64,000 bases of DNA, from contig CAJNDT010000487.1 in the NCBI GenBank assembly GCA_905221615.1, positions 124,001 to 188,000 on the forward strand, read 5' to 3'. This document shows positions 1-11,460 of this stretch, one piece after another. Position 1 is the first letter of the stretch. Each line of letters begins with the position of its first letter. Origin of the DNA: Symbiodinium sp. CCMP2592. Taxonomy: Eukaryota; Sar; Dinophyceae; Suessiales; Symbiodiniaceae. A program made the position numbers and the translations under genes. The notes below the pieces were generated by a model, which searched no databases, had not been told where the DNA came from, and worked only from the letters and a program-made list of their open reading frames with translations.

Positions 1-664
1 GGCAGCAGAAGAAGAGACCAAGGTGCTCGTATTCACAGAGTGGCTTGGCCCATTTAACCACGAGCCAGTGTAGGATGAAGAGGACTTGCTCAGATGTAAT
101 GCTGCGCACCTGGTGCTCATGCTCGCCAGAACGAAGCGTGGTGCCGACTCGCTGTGCCGCGAGTTGCAGTGCGCCAATGCATTCTGTTTCGGAAGATCGT
201 CATACACATACATGTGTGGCAATGCATGAGGTACCAGAATTTGTCAGCCAACGCTATTCATGGTGACAAGGAATCATGCATAGTCAGTGGTTCGCGAATG
301 TTTGCCCAGTAAGTTGGATGTTTGTTTCGTTGTGCAAGTCGAGAAACTCGGAATGGAGGAGCAACGACAACGGGACAAAACCCTGCATGATTTCAAGACA
401 GGACGTCTGAAACTTACTTACTCTGCAGCCGGAGAGCTTTTGTCGTGACTTATTCAACTGTTAAGGCTGCAACATCCTCATCGCAACAGATGTTGCGCAA
501 CGGGGCCTTGACATCAAAGATGTCGCATTTGTTGTGAACTATGCCAGTTGCCCAGTTCAGTTGACAAGGCCTGCAGGCATTGCTTTCATTTCGAAGCTGG
601 CGAGGATGTTCCGAAGACCCTCGAGGACTACATCCACAGAATTGGCCGAACAGCGCGCTTTGGG
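1..664 (+). CDS. DEAD-box ATP-dependent RNA helicase, C-terminal exons (5' end outside window)
   Basis: Six short exons join in one phase-consistent frame: 1-39, 130-168, about 238-270, 359-404, 466-546 and 597-about 663. They encode the second RecA-like domain of a DEAD-box helicase, which unwinds or remodels RNA using ATP. Visible motifs in order: KVLVFTE then TKRGADSLCREL (motif IV region), NAIHGDK then RQRDKTLHDFKTGR, ILIATDVAQRGLDIKDV (motif V), and GEDVPKTLEDYIHRIGRTAR (motif VI). Introns 40-129, 405-465 and 547-596 are GT-AG. Intron 271-358 reads GA-AG, a donor class known in dinoflagellates. The junction between 168 and 238 is ambiguous by one or two bases. The N-terminal Q-motif, Walker A and DEAD box would lie upstream of the window. 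The DDX5/DBP2-like subgroup is likely from the spacing, but the paralogue cannot be named. Confidence 0.85.
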
Positions 665-3600
665 CTTACATTCCCGCCAGGCCACCCCCTTCCAAAAAAG
701 CGGAGACTAAAACCATGGGTGTCCAGCGGGCCCAAGCAACACGACAAGCATGAGTGTCAAGCTGGGAAGAACGTCTGCACACGACTGTGCAACTTGCGTG
801 CACCCCTCGGGGAGTAGCGATGGATTCCTCCAATTTCTGCTGATTCTGCTGCAGTTGTTCACATCGTTTGAAGGCGGCATGGTGTTCGGCACGGTGTCCC
901 TGCAGACCACCATCCTTGTTAAACAAGTATCGAGTCTATTGTATTGTAATCAGAAGCCGAGTGCAAGAAGCAGCAGATCCCAAACATGTCGGCGACGCAA
1001 TATGTGAATGACCGAACAGGTCCATTGCATGTACTGAATACAGAATCTGCCGAATCCAAAAGTGGAGCGAGCAAAATTTGTTTGAATTGCATTCAGCTTC
1101 CTTGGATTGGGGAAGGCCTTTGATAGCACTCAATATGCCAGGCTCCCTGGCCTTGACTTCAATAGTGGCTAATAAGAGGGTATTCGTTTCTCCACTGCCG
1201 CATGTGCACGGAGCGGACTTATAAGTCTCGCAAACGCGTTTTCCGAGCAGTACGGCCTACGATTGAACAGGCGCACGTTCGTTTTTCAGACAGCACTTTA
1301 CTGCCTAAAGCCTGAGCGTCTACTTGGGAAACAACCTGAATGTCGTCATCAAGTCATCCAGCGAGTTGCTGATGTAAAGCAGACTTGGTTGAAGCTACAC
1401 GTTACATGTTTATTGCACAGACCATGCAGCCAACAATTTTTGGTGCGTGATGCTGCTAAAAGAAACAAAGCGAGCCGGACATGTCATGTTTGCCATTGTT
1501 AGCAGAAGCCAGCGATCAGGATGCAACCTAGCTGAAGCCTTTTTTGGCTTTTGTCAGGCAGGTGTGTGAAAAGGGCCCGTGCGTAGGCCCCAACATGTGA
1601 TGTTGAGTGCCCGTTCCACTTTTCGCTGGCAGCGGATCTTGTTACGATCCAGGGCATTGATTGTATTGGGGTTTGGGGACCTCTTGGGTGCCATCCAGGA
1701 GTTTGTGTACAGCTTTGTGTTTGGGATTGAAAGTTCCCGGTGCGGCGGGGGCTTGGGCTGAGGCAGCCTGCACGACAAGGCCATGCGGTCTTGCTACGAG
1801 TCGTTTGGAGCAGCGCTGGGCGAGGATTCGATTGGGGAACCGAGCCCACGGGGTGTCTCGGGAAGGCACTCTCCGGAGAATGCCGACACCGACGGCATCT
1901 CGAGTGACTCGGACCGCGACGGCAGTGCTTCATGGAGCGGCGGCTGTAGGGGAACCCTGAAGCTGCGGCCAACGTGGGATGGATGGACTGAAAATGTTTC
2001 TTGGAGGACCAGCAGAGCAACGAGAACTAGTCCTTGGCGAAAAGGTCCGGACATGGACCAGCAAAGCACCGAATTGGAGTGAGGACCGAACGGGACTTCG
2101 ACCAACAGAGCAACTAAAATTGGAATTGCAGATCCGAGACCCCTAGCCACCGTGGGTGGTGCGAGGGCCCTGACAGGAACTGGCTGCAGTCTCGAAGCGC
2201 GCTGGGACAAAACGGTCTTTTATGCCCACGCCGACAAGAAGGCATCGGGGCGGGTGTCGAAAATTTACCCGCCCACTTTTCGAGCCAAACCTCAAGCAAG
2301 TTATGCTGAATGGAAGAGACACTGATTGGGACAAGGATGGTGCAGCGGCGTGATCGGGCGGCCCAGCTGGTGAAGCGGCTCACGAATGCTGATGTGAATG
2401 GCCCAACGGAAAGGACGTGATCTTCAAGGAGCTGCAAAAATTGCCGCTCACAAGCGGCACATACAAGCACAATATTGACGAGCGCATGCGCAGGCTTCTG
2501 CGCCCAGCGAGTCGATCGTTAGTTACATCACGCGCACTTCTTTTTACAGGGCGCAGCTAATGCGTTTGGACAGTTCCTTGGCCATGGGCGAGGCTTCTAT
2601 GTGGGCCACGGCGGGCTCGGACATGGACGAGGACCTGGTGACGAGTGTCATGGTGGAACTGGGGCCCCCGAGCTGGAGGGCGAAGGGCTATGCACTAGAA
2701 ATGCCCAAGCCCAACATTGCCAGGAACGGCGAAGAATGTCTGCTCCGAAGGGGCGACCCTCGCCTCAGCTTTGGGGCGAATGGGGGTTGACAGGCCGGTT
2801 CGGCTGGCAATCCTTTGCAGCCGAGTGGGAGGAGACGTGGCGCGTCGATGCCACAAGATGAGGGGAGGAGTCGCTGGACGAGGGCGAGACTGCAGGAAAT
2901 GAAGCGTTTGGCGGAAGTCAAGAAGCTGCGCCAGCACTACAAGCGTAACGATGTCAAGCGCAAGGCTTTGGCGGAATAGATGAAGGTGAATCCGCGCCAC
3001 AGTTGCTATGGGCTTGGACTTGGACATTGGAGCCAGTGAGTGTTCTCATCCCCCGCGAGGCTGTTCCGTCAGCCAAGGGCCAAAAAGGCCCAACAGGCGT
3101 TGTGGCAAACAAAGAGCAGTCGCTTGCGTCCCGTGCCCGAACAGCCATTGAATGGCGAATGGGATCTTCTAATTTCTCCGTGCAGGGGAGAGCTGCAACG
3201 CCCTCAAGATTCGAAGGCTGGCCTCCGTCCGCAGTACACGTAAGTACCGACTGCAACATGATGTTCAACATGTCGTGTTGAGTGTGACGGATGTGGATGG
3301 CCACGATGTGCCATGGTCCTTGAAAGAGCTTGCGCACAAGGTCATTTTGGACATTGGACGCATGAGGTCTGTCGCGGGGGTTGCAGTGGGCCAACCTGGT
3401 GGTTCTGGTGGTGAAGCGATGGAAGGAGGAGGGTCCGTGCATGCGTGGCCAGGAAGCCTTTGCTGGGAGCGAGACCTTGACGAGTCGCTTTCGTTTGTCG
3501 TTCGAGTTTTGCAGGGCAGCCGATAATCTACGCCCCCAGCATCGTCGAGGGAAACTGCCCACCACTTTTCTAGAGGTCGGGATGCGTGGCTGCAAGAGAC

Positions 3601-3920
3601 TCTGTATCTTCGCGCAAATTGGCGGTCACAAGGGCTACGACGCGTTTGCAAGATGCATAACCTGATTGGCAATCAACAGGTCAAAGCTGCTATGGTGGAA
3701 TGTCAGGTAGCAAAGAATGAATGCATCCGTCATGGAGGATTCTCACCGTGACCGTGGGTTTTAGGTCGACAGCCAAGAGGCATTGCGACCTACTTGACGA
3801 AGACGAGTTGGGACGACTCGGTGTCCTGAGTGGCACGATGGACCCGTCCACGGCCTTCGGACGGAACATAGAGTATAGGTATATCACAAGGAACATATCA
3901 GGTTCTGAGGAAAGGTACGT
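664..3920. other. Probable long intron or unassigned DNA with no recognised gene
   Basis: No protein family is recognised here. Short open frames occur on both strands, for example + strand 1783-2082 (Ser/Asp-rich) and 2560-2790. A basic, helix-like segment at about 2890-2980 contains MKRLAEVKKLRQHYKRN. None has splice or motif support strong enough to call an exon. If the exon near 6.0 kb belongs to the helicase, this stretch is intronic. Confidence 0.4.
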
Positions 3921-5480
3921 TGCAATATGAGCATCAGGAATCTGAAAGAGAGCAACAAAAGTTTGTCGATGCTCGCAGGCACGACAGCGTGCCGACGATG
4001 AAGGCGATTGGGAAGATGAAGAAGATTGGGAGCGGAGTTCGTAGACGGGCAGGACTTACTCGTGAAGAGTCACGGGCCGAGCCCGTTGAAAGGCCTACTA
4101 TGGAAGAACCAAAGACAGAAGAAGCTGGAGTGTTCGACCCAGCAGAAGTTTTGGATGATGCTGCAACTATACCGTACCATCCCGTACCTGAATCTCAGGA
4201 CGAATCTCTTAGCCCAGCCTGAGCAGTCTCTGCTCGCAAAGTTTGGCGACGTACCCAAGTACGGCACAAAAGGCTATGATGACTTCAGAGCTTTTTCAGC
4301 TATTTGAGTGGAGGCACTGGAGGCTATGAAGTGGCTGAAGAAGTGGTGGGGTTAGTAACAAGAACAAAGCCGCGCAAGGACGGGTGTTCACTTACGGAAA
4401 GTGCTCACCAGAGCTCAGGAGGGAATCGACGGATCCCGAAATGTCGGAAGTAGTTCAATGCGGCCATAGATATCCACAAAATCAGTATCGAGTTCAGATA
4501 CTGCGGGAAGGAAATCTAGCAGGCGGATGATTTCTCTATGGATGATTTCTCTATCACCGTTACATGCACGGAGACCACTTTGAAGGTGAAGCGCATCTTC
4601 ATTGTACCCAAGCGTAAAGTTGGGGAACCTCTTACTGACAAAGTCAAGACCTAACCTAACTTCAGAGTGTTGTAGGAATTCTTTCCTGGGTCACACGACA
4701 GTGTAGACCAGACCTCGCATATCAAGTGAGTCGAATGCAGTCCGCCAGCAATGGGGGTACCATTGCGCCCTCCGAGAAGCAAATAAAGCCATCGGCTATG
4801 CTTTAGCAACGCGGCAGACAGGACTTGTAAACAGATCTGGAGTTCCAGACTGGGACAACACACTCTCCTGTGTTATCACAGATGCAAGTCACGCTAGTGA
4901 GCATGAAGTGATGACGGTAGACAAAGAAGACTCCCTGGAGCTTCATAGGGGCCAAGGCGCAAGGCTTAAGCACGCTTAGTTTAATGTCATCTGATGAACC
5001 CCATCAGTTTACTTCAACGAAAGTCAGAAGACTTTGTAGGTCGACGTTGCAAGCTGAAGTCTACACCCTTCAGACGGGAGTCGAATAAGGCGACCGACTC
5101 AGAGCAGCTGTAGCGGATCTGTTCGGCAAACTAGACCGCAAGAGATGGGAGGCTAGCTCCGCAGCCTTCATGAGGCAAGTTTGGTTTACGGACACGCGTC
5201 CTTGTGTGAATCCCTATGGAGAGCCAAGGGTGAAGACTGCGGCGATCCCAAATTTCGGGACGACCTTCCCCATGAGCCTACGGACGAAATCCGATGGATA
5301 GATACAGATGTCATGGTCGCAGACCCACCGACAAAGGTCATGGAAAGCACCAAGTTGGCAGAGTGTCTCACCACAAACAAATTGAACTTAGAGCAACCAA
5401 TTAATTAATTCTGTTATCAAGAAACGAGCAAAGCAGCTTCAGAGAAGGAAGACTGCGGCGTTTGCGGAACCACTGGAAGG
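3920..5480 (+). mobile_element. Decayed Ty1/copia pol (reverse transcriptase end and RNase H), family 1
   Basis: Broken frames on the + strand carry copia-type Pol signatures. RPDLAYQVSRMQSA near 4706 is the conserved segment at the RT/RNase H border. CRSTLQAEVYTLQTGVE near 5035-5088 is the RNase H catalytic Glu region. RWIDTDVMVADPPTKVM near 5292-5342 is the C-terminal ADP-LTK motif, and SVIKKRAKQLQRR near 5411 is the tail. The frames are interrupted by many stops and indels, so it cannot make a working enzyme. The start is set where charged pol-like sequence becomes visible; no LTRs were identified. This family differs clearly in sequence from the two copies at 20.4 and 23.7 kb. The enzyme would copy element RNA into DNA and remove the RNA strand. 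Confidence 0.75.
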
Positions 5481-5984
5481 GATGGATTAATCCACTTTCA
5501 GACAGATTCCATGCTCGATAGGCTTCTACACCAAAAAAGTCACGGGTGTGAAAGTGTGCTCTGTTGACGGCATGTACGAAGCCTAGCAGTCAAACGTAGA
5601 TGTTGTTGTACAGTCTTAGGCAAAGAGACCAGCAGGCTTGACCGCGAATGACCACCCACAAGGCGCCCGTTTTGGGCCAAGGCTCAAACGGGAAAACGAC
5701 CAGTTTTCACAATGCGGCTTTGCTATCGGGACTCAACTGAATCCACAGGATTTATACAGTTACATCAGGACATGCAACGCTACTGCGACTTGAATGTGCG
5801 GTTTGAGATTTGGTCAACAGCCCGTTAGTGGTCACAATCCTCGGATGACTGTGCAATACGATCCGGCGATCAATCAGCATGATGCCACCTGCAGATCTGG
5901 ATTCTTCTTTGTGCACAAAGTTTTTCAAGGGCTCCAATTTGACAATCCCATAGAGATGCGTGTGGATGTTTGGATGCAGCCTAG

Positions 5985-6166
5985 GTGGTGGTGCAAAGGG
6001 CACCGCTGTGACGTTCTTCCCCGCGGACGCGTACACACCTGACATGATAAGGATGGCAAGGGCCATCGGCAAGGCCGAAACGGTCCGTGTAAGACAAAAA
6101 GTTCAACCACAGCTTGTGCAGGCTATGCGCGATGTGGGGCTGGCCCCTCACGGACGGGTATCGTAG
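5985..6166 (+). CDS. Probable distal exon of the DEAD-box helicase
   Basis: The frame containing AKGTAVTFFPADAYTPDMI and then RMARAIGKAE matches the stretch that normally follows HRIGRTARFG in DEAD-box helicases (Gly-Thr-Ala-x-Thr-Phe-Phe, then a helix, then a V-x-P-x-L type segment). It therefore fits as the next exon after the one ending near 663. That would make an intron of about 5.3 kb holding a decayed copia retroelement. The acceptor is uncertain: an AG lies at 5983-5984, and the frame reads to a TAG ending at 6166. Alternatively, this is a relic of a second helicase copy. The exon match is direct reading; the link to the upstream exons is inference. Confidence 0.55.
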
Positions 6167-7230
6167 GTTCGGTGAGCCTCCTGAAGGCAGCGCCTGCGTC
6201 GCCTTCTGGCTGAGGCAGGCTCCACCCAAGGAGTTGCTGGACCTGGGAGGCCTGCTGCAGTCTGCTTGTCTGCGTTGAAAAAGTCACTGTGTTCTTAGAC
6301 ATATCGAGGCCGACGATGAGGCTGAGGCAAAGTGGCTGAAAAACTAAGCACTTGCTTGCTGTCCGCCTGGAACATCCTGGAACTCGCAGGAGTGCGGGCG
6401 AAGTTGATTTTGAGCGTCCGTTCGAGTAGGTCTTCAGTGCCAGAGGCTGCACAGCGACATATAATAACACAGCGTGATAGCAGCAGGTGGTTGTTGCAAG
6501 TGCAACTCGATGTGGAAAGTCTCAGTTCCGAAGTGTGCGTAGCGAATTGTGTGTTGTGCACTGTGCAACCTCAAGGCAGTTGTAGTGTTGACTGGCTCGA
6601 TTTGCGGTCCACTCATGCGAGCCTGGCGAAGGCATCGCAGTCATTGCGATTTTGATTTTGCTTTTCGGGCAGTGCAGCCGCAACGCGGATGATGGGAAAA
6701 TTGTTTTCTGCTTCTTCCACTCATCTCACATGCGTTGTCATGTCATCGCTGGAGCACGCCCGCTTCGGCAGCTCGAAGAACGGGAATTCGAGGAAGTTAC
6801 GCAGAGGATCTTTTTGCAGCCGACCGACCATGTTTTCAAGTCTCATTACTCCCGCATGCGATCCTCCTGCTGACCTGACGGCCTCGCTACTAGATCTGTA
6901 AGCGTGAGTTCAGATTTCTTTTATGCGGAGTTCAGGCTTGAGATGTCAGGTAGATGCAAGTAAATGAAGAAATGAATCAGGTTCTGCTTGCGTCCTCCTT
7001 TTGGCTGTTTTGGCTTGTGAGCACCCGGCCAAAGCAGTGCCTGAGGGTGAGAAGCCGGCCATGGGAAGGCAGTCGCCAGTCTGCAATGCTCTTCAGCGAC
7101 AGCTCAAAGCATATCTCAGTCTGCTCGGTGCGGAAGGTAGACGCGACCTTGGTTAGATGCCGCCAGCCCGGCAAGGGTTGAGTGGGATTTCTGGTTCTTT
7201 CTTTCGCCAGCAGGATTTTGGAAGTTTCGG
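6167..7230. other. Unassigned DNA downstream of helicase exon
   Basis: No RNA gene or protein family is recognised. An exon-like Glu-rich frame is visible at about 6765-6873 (contains LEEREFEEVTQRIF) on the + strand, but no homology can be claimed. Later helicase exons could be hidden here. Confidence 0.3.
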
Positions 7231-7746
7231 GGGTCGTCTAATGTGGACCTCAGTCTGCAAGATTCTGTTGAGAAGGATGATTTCATCTGGGCCATTGCAA
7301 GCAAGTGGTGCGAAACTGGCTGGCCGCCTTCTGCAGCCAGGAAGCTTGCGGTTCTCAATGAGGCAGAGGAAGAAGTCCCGGCTGGACACCAAGAAGGGTT
7401 CACAGGTATTGAAATGTGGGCGATCAGAGCTCGTGTGTCTGAGCTAGACACCGCCGAACCTCAGGAAGGTGCCAATTCTGCAGAAGTCGTCGTAGGCACA
7501 TTTCTTGAGACAGTGCCGAGCTCCGAAGATGCTCTGGTTGGCGATTCAGGCATAGCAGACTTGATCGGAATAGACATCGTCAACGAGCCCCAGCCCTTCA
7601 CTCAGTGTAGGAAGTCTCGTGCCCTTGGACCTGCACTAATTGGTACAGGTTCCTGTGGATCGCTGAAGAAGCATCGCGAGCACACATTCCTCCTGACTGG
7701 AAGGCTCTTGGGAACTGCCTTGTTCTGTTCAGGACTTGTGGCCTGA
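7225..7746 (+). CDS. Hypothetical exon or ORF, unrecognised
   Basis: An open frame of about 170 codons ends with TGA at 7746. It is acidic in the middle (EAEEEVPAGHQEG and a run through SELDTAEPQEG) and ends in a mildly hydrophobic segment. No ATG lies at its beginning; it opens from an upstream codon, so it is more likely an internal or terminal exon than a full gene. No domain is recognised. Length and composition favour coding over chance, but only weakly, because many similar-length frames in this window are spurious. Confidence 0.3.
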   Translation, partial: FRGSSNVDLSLQDSVEKDDFIWAIASKWCETGWPPSAARKLAVLNEAEEEVPAGHQEGFTGIEMWAIRARVSELDTAEPQEGANSAEVVVGTFLETVPSSEDALVGDSGIADLIGIDIVNEPQPFTQCRKSRALGPALIGTGSCGSLKKHREHTFLLTGRLLGTALFCSGLVA

Positions 7747-7831
7747 GCATTCAGAGTTGTGATGTCGGAACATTCGTCAAGTGATCGGCATTCTTGCCAA
7801 GTAATGCTGCCACTGCAGCGATTCGCAACTC

Positions 7832-7977
7832 ATGGCCGCTGTCGTCCGATTCGGTGGCGGGCGGCACAAAAGTCGAGCGTTGCTGGCAGAGCACTTCAAA
7901 GCCGGTGGCGGCAAAGTTTGGGAGCTGCACCCTGTACAGCAGGAATATGCGCCCCCAAATTTGAAGACTTTTGTTCA
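7832..7977 (+). CDS. Hypothetical exon, unrecognised
   Basis: A frame beginning MAAVVRFGGGRHKSRALLAE and running through KVWELHPVQQEYAPPN to a GTGTAG that could be a splice donor. The composition is protein-like and the frame has no low-complexity tract. No family is recognised. The ATG is only the first visible Met; the exon may start upstream at an AG. Confidence 0.35.
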
Positions 7978-8039
7978 GGTGTAGTCACATGGTTTTGCAT
8001 TCTCAAAAGGAGACTGCACTGTTCTCTTCGGTGAAGACT

Positions 8040-9400
8040 ACCCGAAACAACGCGCATATAGGTTGATAGAATATGGTTGTGTGCAATGATGTTAACACTA
8101 ACATGGGGGGCCGCATGTACATGCGGGCATCACACACACAGCACAACGGAAACGGCGGCCTACCCCCCAAATCAACGAGGGATGCTGCGCTCTGCTCTCC
8201 TTGCGGGCGACGCTTCTGTTTAGCACGATTGTCAGATAACAGGAGACCTTGTTGCGGTCTCTAGCTTCGCACAAACTCGGCTGGTTGTTTCTTTGCTTAG
8301 TTTCTCATGCAGCGGAGTTGGACGCAGTCCACTGCTGCACCTGCTTCGTCTGGAGTCTGGTGCGTTGAAGACCCAGCCCCCCCCGCTCATGCGAGGTGCT
8401 TGCAACAAAAACCCTGTTCCTCACTGGTGTTGATATGGATACCGGATGGGATGCGCGCTGAGATGGAGACGGTTGTCAGATCTTTAAATTCGGATCTTGC
8501 AGGAGTTGACCAACGAAGATGGAGAAGTGTCGTGGGCACAGCTTGCATGTCCCTGTGGTTGAGCCCGGAATTAATTCTGTTGTGGGCAGACGCTTTGTCA
8601 TGCCCTGTGCTGCTGAGGCTGTATTATCACACACAGGAGCGGAAACTGCAAAAGGCCGGTACAAAGATGGGTTCGACTGGCCTTGCGCAGACATCTGAAC
8701 TACAACTATCGTGAAGGTGCACCCCCTCATCCTGCGATATCAGGAGGCCATGTACTGTCAATAAATGTGCGTTTGGATTTCGGTATTTTTACGTGTGCGT
8801 TTTCCTGGCGAATTGTGAGGTGTATTTCAAGGCCCGGAGCTATACGAAACAGCTCGAAAGCTCGTGGCCCAGATCTTTGCTTTGCTTGGCGGTATAATTG
8901 CACACGAAGCCAGATTAGGTGGGCAGATCGGTAATTTACTCGAGCAAACTGATGCAAAGATGGCCGCTTGAACCTCGGAAGTTCCGCACTTTGACGTGCG
9001 GCGGCCAGCTCTGGGGTGTTCCACAGGCCATCACAGCGTCAGTGATGGGACGCGCGTTCGTGCCTTATAGAGCAGAGGAGGAGCTTTTTGTTGAAAGCAG
9101 TGCGGTCCCTGCAAGGTCGAAAGGCTTGCCTCCAGCAACTCCCGAAGTCGTTGAGAGCGGCAGACCCACACTTTTCCGATTTTTGATAGTGTCCGGCTAT
9201 GCCTCGGTATGTTAGGTCTGGCAAGGGTTCTCGGCGTAGACAGCACGAAGGACCTTGTCTTCCACACGTGGAAAGCCGAATTTCCCAGTGCGAAGTGGAA
9301 CATCGACGCAACAGCGCAAGGGACTACATTTTCGCATCGTACTACCACAGGAGTTCTTTTTGTTCCGGGTCGTGAAGCAGACTATCGAGGCCGCAGAACA
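8040..9400. other. Unassigned DNA with scattered exon-like frames
   Basis: Both strands show only short frames. A + strand frame at about 8515-8698 reads through GRRFVMPCAAEAVLSHTGAE and could be an exon, but it has no recognisable domain. Nothing else is supportable here. Confidence 0.25.
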
Positions 9401-9406
9401 TGAAGC

Positions 9407-9811
9407 ATGCCTGGTCTCTTTTGCATCAGGCATTCCACTGTCCATCATTCGTCGAATACAGAATTCAACAACGACGCCCAGGCTTATGTGGAAAAAAAGC
9501 TGGACTTGAGCAGCATCGTTCAGGACATGTGTGCAGAATCTCTAGAGCTTGAGGATCGATTGGGGACTTCTGCGCTCAGAGCAATAATTTGCCTTATTCA
9601 GCATCAACATCTTCAGGATCTGAAAGATCCGATTGAGTTTCTGCGGCAGATACGCAAGAAGCAAAACCAGGCAGGAGACGTTTTAGTTCTCCGGGTGTTT
9701 ACATTTCAGAGACGAGATGCGGAGCAGCTGCAAATTATGAAATGCGACCAGGTTGATGTCATACGAAAGCCCACGACAGTGGTAATGTGTCTCGGCAACA
9801 CGATCAGATGA
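9407..9811 (+). CDS. Hypothetical exon or ORF, unrecognised
   Basis: A 134-codon open frame whose middle is protein-like and helical (VEKKLDLSSIVQDMCAES, then LQDLKDPIEFLRQIRKKQ). The first 20 residues are less convincing and may be intronic. No domain is recognised. It lies just upstream of the Cys-finger exon at 9.86 kb on the same strand, so the two could belong to one gene; that is inference. Confidence 0.35.
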   Translation: MPGLFCIRHSTVHHSSNTEFNNDAQAYVEKKLDLSSIVQDMCAESLELEDRLGTSALRAIICLIQHQHLQDLKDPIEFLRQIRKKQNQAGDVLVLRVFTFQRRDAEQLQIMKCDQVDVIRKPTTVVMCLGNTIR

Positions 9812-9857
9812 TTCGAGTTTCGTTGACCTGCAGTTCGCTCACTCTCCCTGCAAAGCA

Positions 9858-10560
9858 GGTGTCAAGAATGCGAAAACCGAGCTGCGGTCTTGAAGTGCGA
9901 GCAATGCAAAGATTTCTTCTGTCAGGCCAAGATGTCTTCCGTTCACTCCGTGACACTTGCGTCGCTTTAAACGCACTGCATGTTGGGAGGATTGCTTCAA
10001 CAGCACGCATGCTACTGGCAAGCGACGTGCACACATCACATCCGATGTCGAGCAGCTGGTGTGCAGAGAGCTCAGTCATTATTCATCGTTTCTCCGTGGG
10101 TTGGAGCTCTGGACTGATGCAGAGTGATGCGGCGTCGTTCAGGTGCCGCTTTCGAAGATCGTGTGGCTACTTGCCAATGCGTTGGGGTGCTGAGCTGCTG
10201 GATTGGTGGAGAAGTGCACTCCAAAAACATCGATTGGCTCATCAAGGTGCAGTGCGGTCTTTTCTATTCCGACGAAGGTTTCATGTGGCGACCCCAGTGC
10301 CAGAGACGGGGGGACACCAGCATTGCAAGGCAGCAGCTGTTGTCTGAACTGTTGCCTGGTGAGGCATGTGCACGCCTGGGATGCTGCTCGTCCAGACTTG
10401 CGTGACGCCAAGCTGACGGTTTGTGGGTGCAGCGAGCAAAATGCTTTCGTCTGCATGGGTGCAAGGCGAAACCACTTGAAGCGTGTCATCAATGGTCTGG
10501 TCTGCCTCGAGTGCGAGCACTACAACGCATCCGTTCTTTGTGAGGCATTTCGCTTGCTGC
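9858..10560 (+). CDS. B-box-like zinc-finger exons (two matching Cys patterns)
   Basis: At 9860-9922 the frame gives CQECENRAAVLKCEQCKDFF followed by C, a C-x2-C-x8-C-x2-C-x4-C pattern typical of B-box type zinc fingers used in protein-protein contacts. At 10503-10541 a second frame gives CLECEHYNASVLCE, with the same C-x2-C-x8-C opening. In both cases the pattern breaks off soon after, which fits short exons interrupted by introns. Between them the + strand frame 10124-10405 is open for 93 codons and Cys/Trp containing. The finger type is inferred from spacing only; the host protein is unknown. Confidence 0.45.
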
Positions 10561-10584
10561 CATGATGAGCTGTGCTAGGTCCTG

Positions 10585-11460
10585 GCCAGCTAGTCATGCA
10601 GACATCTTCAACCACATGTTCGTTTCGAGCCTTGATTCGTTTCGAAGCCACACGAAATCACAGCCAGAAAGGATAGAATCTAAAGCGCAGCATGTTTCAA
10701 GACTTCGCATGACGACAATGGTTGTGGACGTCAGCTATTGAATTGACCTTCGGCTATTCTTGTTTCCTTTGCTTTATCCATCTTTATACTGTCGGAAGAG
10801 GACGGTGCTCTCCTTCGGCTTTCTAAAGTGCCCCGACCCCATGTCAAATCAGTGCTTCCTAAGCTTAGCTCATTTGTGGCTCGACAATCCCTGTACAGCC
10901 TCCGCAGAGGCAGCTGCAGGCCGCTTCAGACTATCATCCTCGTCCTTTCTCGGCGGGCCCCCTCTTCGCTTTAACCTTAATTGTCGTATGTCCGGCCTTG
11001 AGGTGTTTTTTCACCTTGAGGTGCCATTGACTGGCGGGACCTTGAGAGCTCTTTGCTTTCACCTGCGCAGAGGTCTGTTCATTTCAACCTTTGGGCACTC
11101 TTGCCCACCGTGTCTGTCGTTTCTTCTAACCTTGTGACTCTGTTCTTGGACTCGTTTTTTGTATCGCTGCTGGTCCATCGGGGACACCAACATCACCACA
11201 TAGTCCAGACCTGTCCATAGTGCAGGAATTTAGTATCTTGTGTGTGCTGCCTGTTCAGCGGTTCCTGTGGCCGCATCCTAGTTCTTACGCGTTAAATTAT
11301 TTTTTGAATCACCTTCAAAACATGGTAAGTTACACCACAAAGACTGAAGACCCCAAAAAGTCGATGCCTTCTGAGGCGACACTAAGATAGACTTTGACGG
11401 GAAGAGACTGTGTTTATCTTGGCATGTTAGGCTTTGCTGCTGTAAACTCATTGAAATCAT
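10585..11460. other. Non-coding or unassigned stretch
   Basis: No gene, RNA or repeat is recognised. The longest + frame (10760-11137) is Leu/Ser/Phe rich, has no domain, and looks like chance opening in pyrimidine-rich DNA. Confidence 0.3.

Noticed and set aside
1499..2020. 173-codon minus-strand ORF
   Set aside because: Arg/Ser/Pro/His-rich, no motif, overlapped by equally long frames on the + strand; likely chance.
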